A stretch of DNA of 62,690 bases from Erysipelothrix sp. (GTDB lineage Bacteria; Bacillota_I; Bacilli_A; Erysipelotrichales; Erysipelotrichaceae): positions 1 to 62,690 of the forward strand of contig JAAZDW010000005.1 of assembly GCA_012512595.1 (NCBI GenBank), written 5' to 3'. The notes under the pieces are model-generated. The model was not told where the DNA came from. It did no database searches and worked only from the letters and a program-made list of their open reading frames with translations. This document shows positions 62,683-62,690 of this stretch, piece after piece. The position numbers and the translations under genes were made by a program. Every line of letters starts with the position of its first letter. Positions within the stretch are counted from its first letter, which is position 1.

Positions 62683-62690
62683 CCCAGAAG

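Overview
The window is a gene-dense, AT-rich stretch of bacterial chromosome (roughly one third G+C by eye). It comes from a Firmicutes-type organism, probably a deep-branching member of the Bacilli on the mollicute side. Evidence: Bacillus-like gene blocks (dnaD-nth next to ponA-recU; gpsB-rnpB; rodZ-pgsA-cinA-recA; rny-ymdB-miaB; an RNase J next to ftsK; scpA-scpB-rluB), a Bacillus-like RNase P RNA, Shine-Dalgarno sites of the GGAGG type, and promoters close to TTGACA-17-TATAAT or the extended TGnTATAAT form. TGA is a stop codon (for example at 30618-30620 and 35511-35513), so the Mycoplasma/Spiroplasma code is excluded. PBP1A, MurE, GpsB, RodZ and a PgdA-like deacetylase point to a walled cell rather than a classical mollicute. 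The species cannot be named from this sequence.

Layout. 0-5 kb: DNA replication/repair (dnaD, nth) converging on the recU-ponA pair. 5.2-9 kb: gpsB, RNase P RNA, rodZ, pgsA, cinA (C-terminal domain only), recA. 9-12 kb: rtcB, a nucleoside hydrolase and ribokinase, likely one operon. 12-20 kb: RNA decay and tRNA modification (rny, ymdB, miaB, an RNase J2-like protein), then ftsK. 20-25 kb: a BMP-family nucleoside ABC importer with a cre-like site upstream. 25-32.6 kb: NifU-like scaffold, DUF212 protein, S1 protein-pgi, apbE, pduL, dagK, a LacX-like epimerase, nagB, trxA. 32.7-37 kb: PAP2 phosphatase, tgt-queA-queH, and two unknown membrane proteins. 37-42 kb: WYL regulator with sbcD-sbcC. 42-53 kb: two unknown small genes, a U32 peptidase pair (tRNA hydroxylation), TrmH-type methyltransferase, polysaccharide deacetylase, nadE converging with pncB, the M16 pair ymfF-ymfH, and a short SSB-like protein. 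53.3-62.6 kb: a long run with thyA-folA-pdp-scpA-scpB-rluB, two unknown proteins, mtaB, murE and deoC.

Together: several genes serve nucleoside and pentose scavenging (importer, nucleoside hydrolase, ribokinase, pyrimidine-nucleoside phosphorylase, DeoC, ThyA/DHFR). Others modify tRNA (miaB, mtaB, tgt/queA/queH, U32 pair), salvage NAD (pncB, nadE), segregate DNA (ftsK, scpAB) and build the cell wall.

I found no transposon, prophage, CRISPR array, tRNA or rRNA gene, and no clearly new multi-gene system. The most notable observations are single-gene or regulatory: an RNase J that has lost several metal ligands, an NAD synthetase whose glutaminase cysteine is Ser, a hairpin-rich leader ending in a terminator directly before the miaB ribosome site, an RNase P RNA whose P1 helix contains the gpsB stop codon, and dyad elements at the miaB, nupN and thyA promoters. 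Alignments and folds were made by eye; no database search was run.
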